Under the pieces are notes generated by a model, which worked only from the letters and a program-made list of their open reading frames with translations, ran no database searches and was not told the DNA's origin. From Pseudodesulfovibrio sp. 5S69 (GTDB lineage: Bacteria; Desulfobacterota; Desulfovibrionia; Desulfovibrionales; Desulfovibrionaceae), in NCBI RefSeq assembly GCF_037094465.1, contig NZ_CP146609.1, positions 3,839,501-3,903,500 on the forward strand: a DNA stretch of 64,000 nt, read 5' to 3'. This document shows positions 61,511 through 64,000 of the stretch, in pieces (position 1 is the first letter of the stretch; the number at the start of each line of letters is the position of its first letter). Both the position numbers and the translations under genes were made by a program.

Positions 61511-63634
61511 TTATCCATTTTTCATGCTCAACCCGATTCGCCGTCGCTGAACATCCACACTGAGCACGGTAACTTCCACCTCTTTGCCGGCAGCCACGAC
61601 GTCGGAAGGGTCACGGACAAAACCGTCCGAGAGCTGGCTGATATGCACCAGGCCGTCCTGATGAACACCGATATCGACGAAGGCACCGAACTTGGTGACG
61701 TTGGTGACGATGCCGGGCAGCCGCATGCCCTCGTGAAGATCCTTGATGTCGTTCACCCCTTCGGCAAAGGAAAACACGCTGAACTCGGCTCGCGGATCAC
61801 GGCCGGGCTTGGCCAGCTCACTCATGATGTCTCGAAGGGTCGGCAGGCCGACCTCATCGGAAACATAGGACTTGATGTCCACACGGGTTCGGGAGTCCTC
61901 ATCCGTAACCAGTTCGGAAACAGAGCACCCCGCGTCCCTGGCCATCTTTTTCACCAGATCATATCGCTCGGGGTGGACGGCACTGCCGTCGAGAATCTCC
62001 TTGCCCTTGACACGGAGGAAGCCGGCGGCCTGCTCAAAGGCTTTGGGGCCAAGCCGAGGCACTTTGAGCAACTCGCGCCGTGACGAAAACGATCCATTTC
62101 CCTCTCGGTAAGCCACGATATTCTCAGCCAATACCGGTCCAAGACCAGAGACATGGGTGAGCAGCTCGACGCTGGCGGTGTTAAGGTCTATGCCGACCGA
62201 GTTGACGCACCGCTCCACAACGTCGTCAAGTCCCTTTTTCAAAGCGGTCTGATCGACGTCGTGCTGGTACTGTCCCACCCCGATCGATTTGGGATCAATC
62301 TTGACCAGTTCGGCCAGCGGGTCCATGAGCCTGCGGCCGATGGAAACGGAGCCGCGCACCGTGAGATCAAGATCCGGGAACTCACGCCTGGCCACTTCGG
62401 AGGCCGAGTAGATGGAGGCGCCGGACTCGTTGACCAAGACGATGGGAATACCAAGACCAAGCCCACGCACGAAGGCCTCGGTCTCGCGTCCTGCCGTGCC
62501 GTTGCCTATCGCTATGGCTTCGACGTCATATCGTGAACAAAGATTGCCGAGTATGTGCGCCGCGTCGGTCTGCTGTTTCCTTGAGCCGGTCGGATAGATC
62601 GTGGTATGATCCTGAAGTGCGCCCTGGGCGTCGAGAACGGTAAGCTTGGCACCCGTTCGGAAGCCGGGATCAAGAGCCAGTACACGCTTCTGGCCAAGAG
62701 GCGCCGCAAGCAACAACTCGCGCAAGTTCGAGGCAAATACGCCAATGGCCTCGGCATCCGCCCGCTTCTTGATTTCTGCACGGACCTCGTTTTCAATGGA
62801 GGGGCGCAGAAGGCGTTTGTAGCAGTCTTCAAGGGCCCGTTCGACCTCCTGGGCATCGGGGCCGGAACCGTGGACCAGATCACGAACCAGCAGACCCACG
62901 CCTTCCTCATCCGCCGGTCGCAAGGAGAGCCGGAGAACCTTTTCCTTCTCTCCCCGGAACATGGCCAAGGCCCGATGTCCCGGGACACGCACAAGCGGCT
63001 CATCCCACTCGAACCAATCCCGGAACTTCTGCCCTTCTTCCATCATCTTCTTGATGACCTTAGATTGGAAGCGGCCACGCTTCACGAACAGGACGCGGAG
63101 GGCTCCACGTATCTTGGATTGCTCGCTGACATCTTCCGCGATGATGTCCCGTGCGCCGGCAAGGGCGGTCTCGACGTCGGGGACACCCTTGTCAGCGTCA
63201 ACAAAGCATTTCGCCTCCAATTGGGGGGTAACGCCCACCTGCTTGAAGATCAACTTCGCCAAAGGAGCCAGGCCGCGTTCCTTGGCAATGCTCGCGCGTG
63301 TCTGCCGTTTGGGGCGGTGCGGAAGATAGAGATCCTCAAGGATCGTCTTGTCCCTGGCGTTCTCGATGGCGATTTTGAGTTCATCAGTGAGAAGATCGCG
63401 TTCGGCCAAGGAGGAAAGGATGGCGTCGCGGCGCTTATCCAGTTCGGCCAACTCGGTGAGCCGGTCACGGACTTTGCCTACGGCCACTTCGTCCATGCTG
63501 CCCGTGGCTTCCTTGCGATAGCGAGAGATGAAAGGAACCGTGGCCCCTTCGTCGAGGAGCGAGGCCACGGCCTTTACATGCTTGTCGGAGAGCGCCAGTT
63601 CTTGCGAGATGCGCTGGATATGTTTGGCATTCAA
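61511..63634 (-). CDS. tex: Tex family RNA-binding transcription accessory protein
   Basis: 707 residues, full length. N-terminal Tex domain (VPFISRYRKEATGSMDEVAV), YqgF-like nuclease fold at about 320-445 (VLALDPGFRTGAKLTVLDA; AIAIGNGTAGRETEAFVRGL), helix-hairpin-helix at about 490-555 (VSGLGPVLAENIVAYR), and C-terminal S1 (LPGIVTNVTKFGAFVDIGVH). Binds RNA and affects transcription. Normally chromosomal; here it stands between selC fragments. Confidence 0.95.
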   Translation of the reverse strand: MNAKHIQRISQELALSDKHVKAVASLLDEGATVPFISRYRKEATGSMDEVAVGKVRDRLTELAELDKRRDAILSSLAERDLLTDELKIAIENARDKTILEDLYLPHRPKRQTRASIAKERGLAPLAKLIFKQVGVTPQLEAKCFVDADKGVPDVETALAGARDIIAEDVSEQSKIRGALRVLFVKRGRFQSKVIKKMMEEGQKFRDWFEWDEPLVRVPGHRALAMFRGEKEKVLRLSLRPADEEGVGLLVRDLVHGSGPDAQEVERALEDCYKRLLRPSIENEVRAEIKKRADAEAIGVFASNLRELLLAAPLGQKRVLALDPGFRTGAKLTVLDAQGALQDHTTIYPTGSRKQQTDAAHILGNLCSRYDVEAIAIGNGTAGRETEAFVRGLGLGIPIVLVNESGASIYSASEVARREFPDLDLTVRGSVSIGRRLMDPLAELVKIDPKSIGVGQYQHDVDQTALKKGLDDVVERCVNSVGIDLNTASVELLTHVSGLGPVLAENIVAYREGNGSFSSRRELLKVPRLGPKAFEQAAGFLRVKGKEILDGSAVHPERYDLVKKMARDAGCSVSELVTDEDSRTRVDIKSYVSDEVGLPTLRDIMSELAKPGRDPRAEFSVFSFAEGVNDIKDLHEGMRLPGIVTNVTKFGAFVDIGVHQDGLVHISQLSDGFVRDPSDVVAAGKEVEVTVLSVDVQRRRIGLSMKNG

Positions 63635-64000
63635 GCTTTTATTCCTGTTTTTTTAAATAGATGACTGATTGTCTCTTCACCTGGGCAGGGTCCATGCCCA
63701 ACGAATCGGCACACTCTCTATCACGGCCTCCTTGTCTGCGCCACCGTCCAGGGGGCTTCCCGTATATTGCCCTCCATACCACCCTGACCGTTTCCGTCCC
63801 GGATTCTGAATCGCCCTTGCCAAGCGGACGATTTTGGTCATCCCGGCCGTGGCGGCACGAACGGGGAACAAGAAAAATCATCCACGACAAATGAATGAGA
63901 GACAACCTCGGAAGCACACCCTCCACCGGCTCCCGTACGCTTCCGCCGATCGATCACAAGGCAAAGTGCGAACAAGCGCCTGCCCGTCAAGAGAAGGACA
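63635..64000. other. Intergenic region upstream of tex
   Basis: No supported gene in the last 366 bases; open frames here lack ribosome sites. Contains the selC fragment at 63930 and the probable tex promoter region. Confidence 0.5.
63930..63960. repeat. selC 3' end fragment, copy 4
   Basis: ctcccgtacgcttccgccga followed by tcgatcacaag matches 59915-59945 at 29 of 31 positions, including the bases after CCA. Confidence 0.85.

Noticed and set aside
63639-63926. 95-codon minus-strand frame upstream of tex
   Set aside because: Arg/Gly-rich shadow-like sequence without a good start site; overlaps the probable tex promoter.

Overview
The window looks like chromosome of a GC-rich sulfate-reducing deltaproteobacterium of the Desulfovibrio/Pseudodesulfovibrio type. 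Evidence is a periplasmic two-subunit formate dehydrogenase, a SahR-ahcY methionine-cycle operon, a TunR-like tungstate/molybdate regulator, a selenocysteine tRNA and abundant GC-rich hairpin repeats. The organism is inferred from gene content only; no rRNA is present.

Core block 1 (1-15.6 kb): proB and an MFS exporter; a PadR regulator divergent from a small protein; a molybdenum-storage-like protein and a MOT1-type molybdate/sulfate transporter; argB and moeA; a discoidin-like secreted protein; sahR-ahcY with a 22-bp palindromic operator; two paralogous PEGA-like lipoproteins around a tandem Usp; a DciA-like protein; a Rho-N-like protein; tRNA-Gln(CTG) and tRNA-Glu(TTC).

Island 1 (15.53-32.47 kb) is inserted in tRNA-Glu and bounded by 54-bp direct repeats. 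It carries two tyrosine integrases, a small excisionase-like gene, striking hairpins, an XRE regulator with a DNA methyltransferase, and a TunR-like regulator divergent from a TauE/SafE permease. A DsrE-family gene is interrupted by an in-frame TGA that looks like selenocysteine, followed by a SECIS-like hairpin. Next come an ArsR regulator, a second TauE, an ABC-2 exporter, a sigma/anti-sigma/periplasmic-sensor set, and a LolCDE/MacB-like exporter with a lipoprotein-sorting-like and an outer-membrane-like protein. Two genes of this last operon carry single-base frameshifts in short homopolymers.

Core block 2 (32.5-48.2 kb): a Cys-type (not Sec-type) formate dehydrogenase FdhAB, an aldehyde dehydrogenase with a Fur-box-like site upstream, a P-type H+-ATPase, an Fe(III)-type ABC importer, a monooxygenase-fold protein, a second sigma/membrane/periplasmic-sensor locus, and selC (tRNA-Sec).

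Island 2 (48.2-59.9 kb) is inserted in selC with 56-bp direct repeats. It has an integrase, antirepressors (one intact KilA/P22-type, one truncated and one fragmentary Bro-N), overlapping paralogous micro-genes, plasmid-like small genes with a 3-copy iteron, a serine recombinase, two unknown cargo genes and a 3' fragment of a tRNA-Ser gene. Two further selC 3'-end fragments (61.38 and 63.93 kb) bracket an AbiEii-like nucleotidyltransferase/winged-helix pair and tex, so this locus has accreted more than once.

Two themes link the regions. One is molybdenum/tungsten handling (storage, transport, cofactor insertion, TunR, formate dehydrogenase). The other is selenium (selC plus a hidden DsrE selenoprotein, against a Cys-type formate dehydrogenase).
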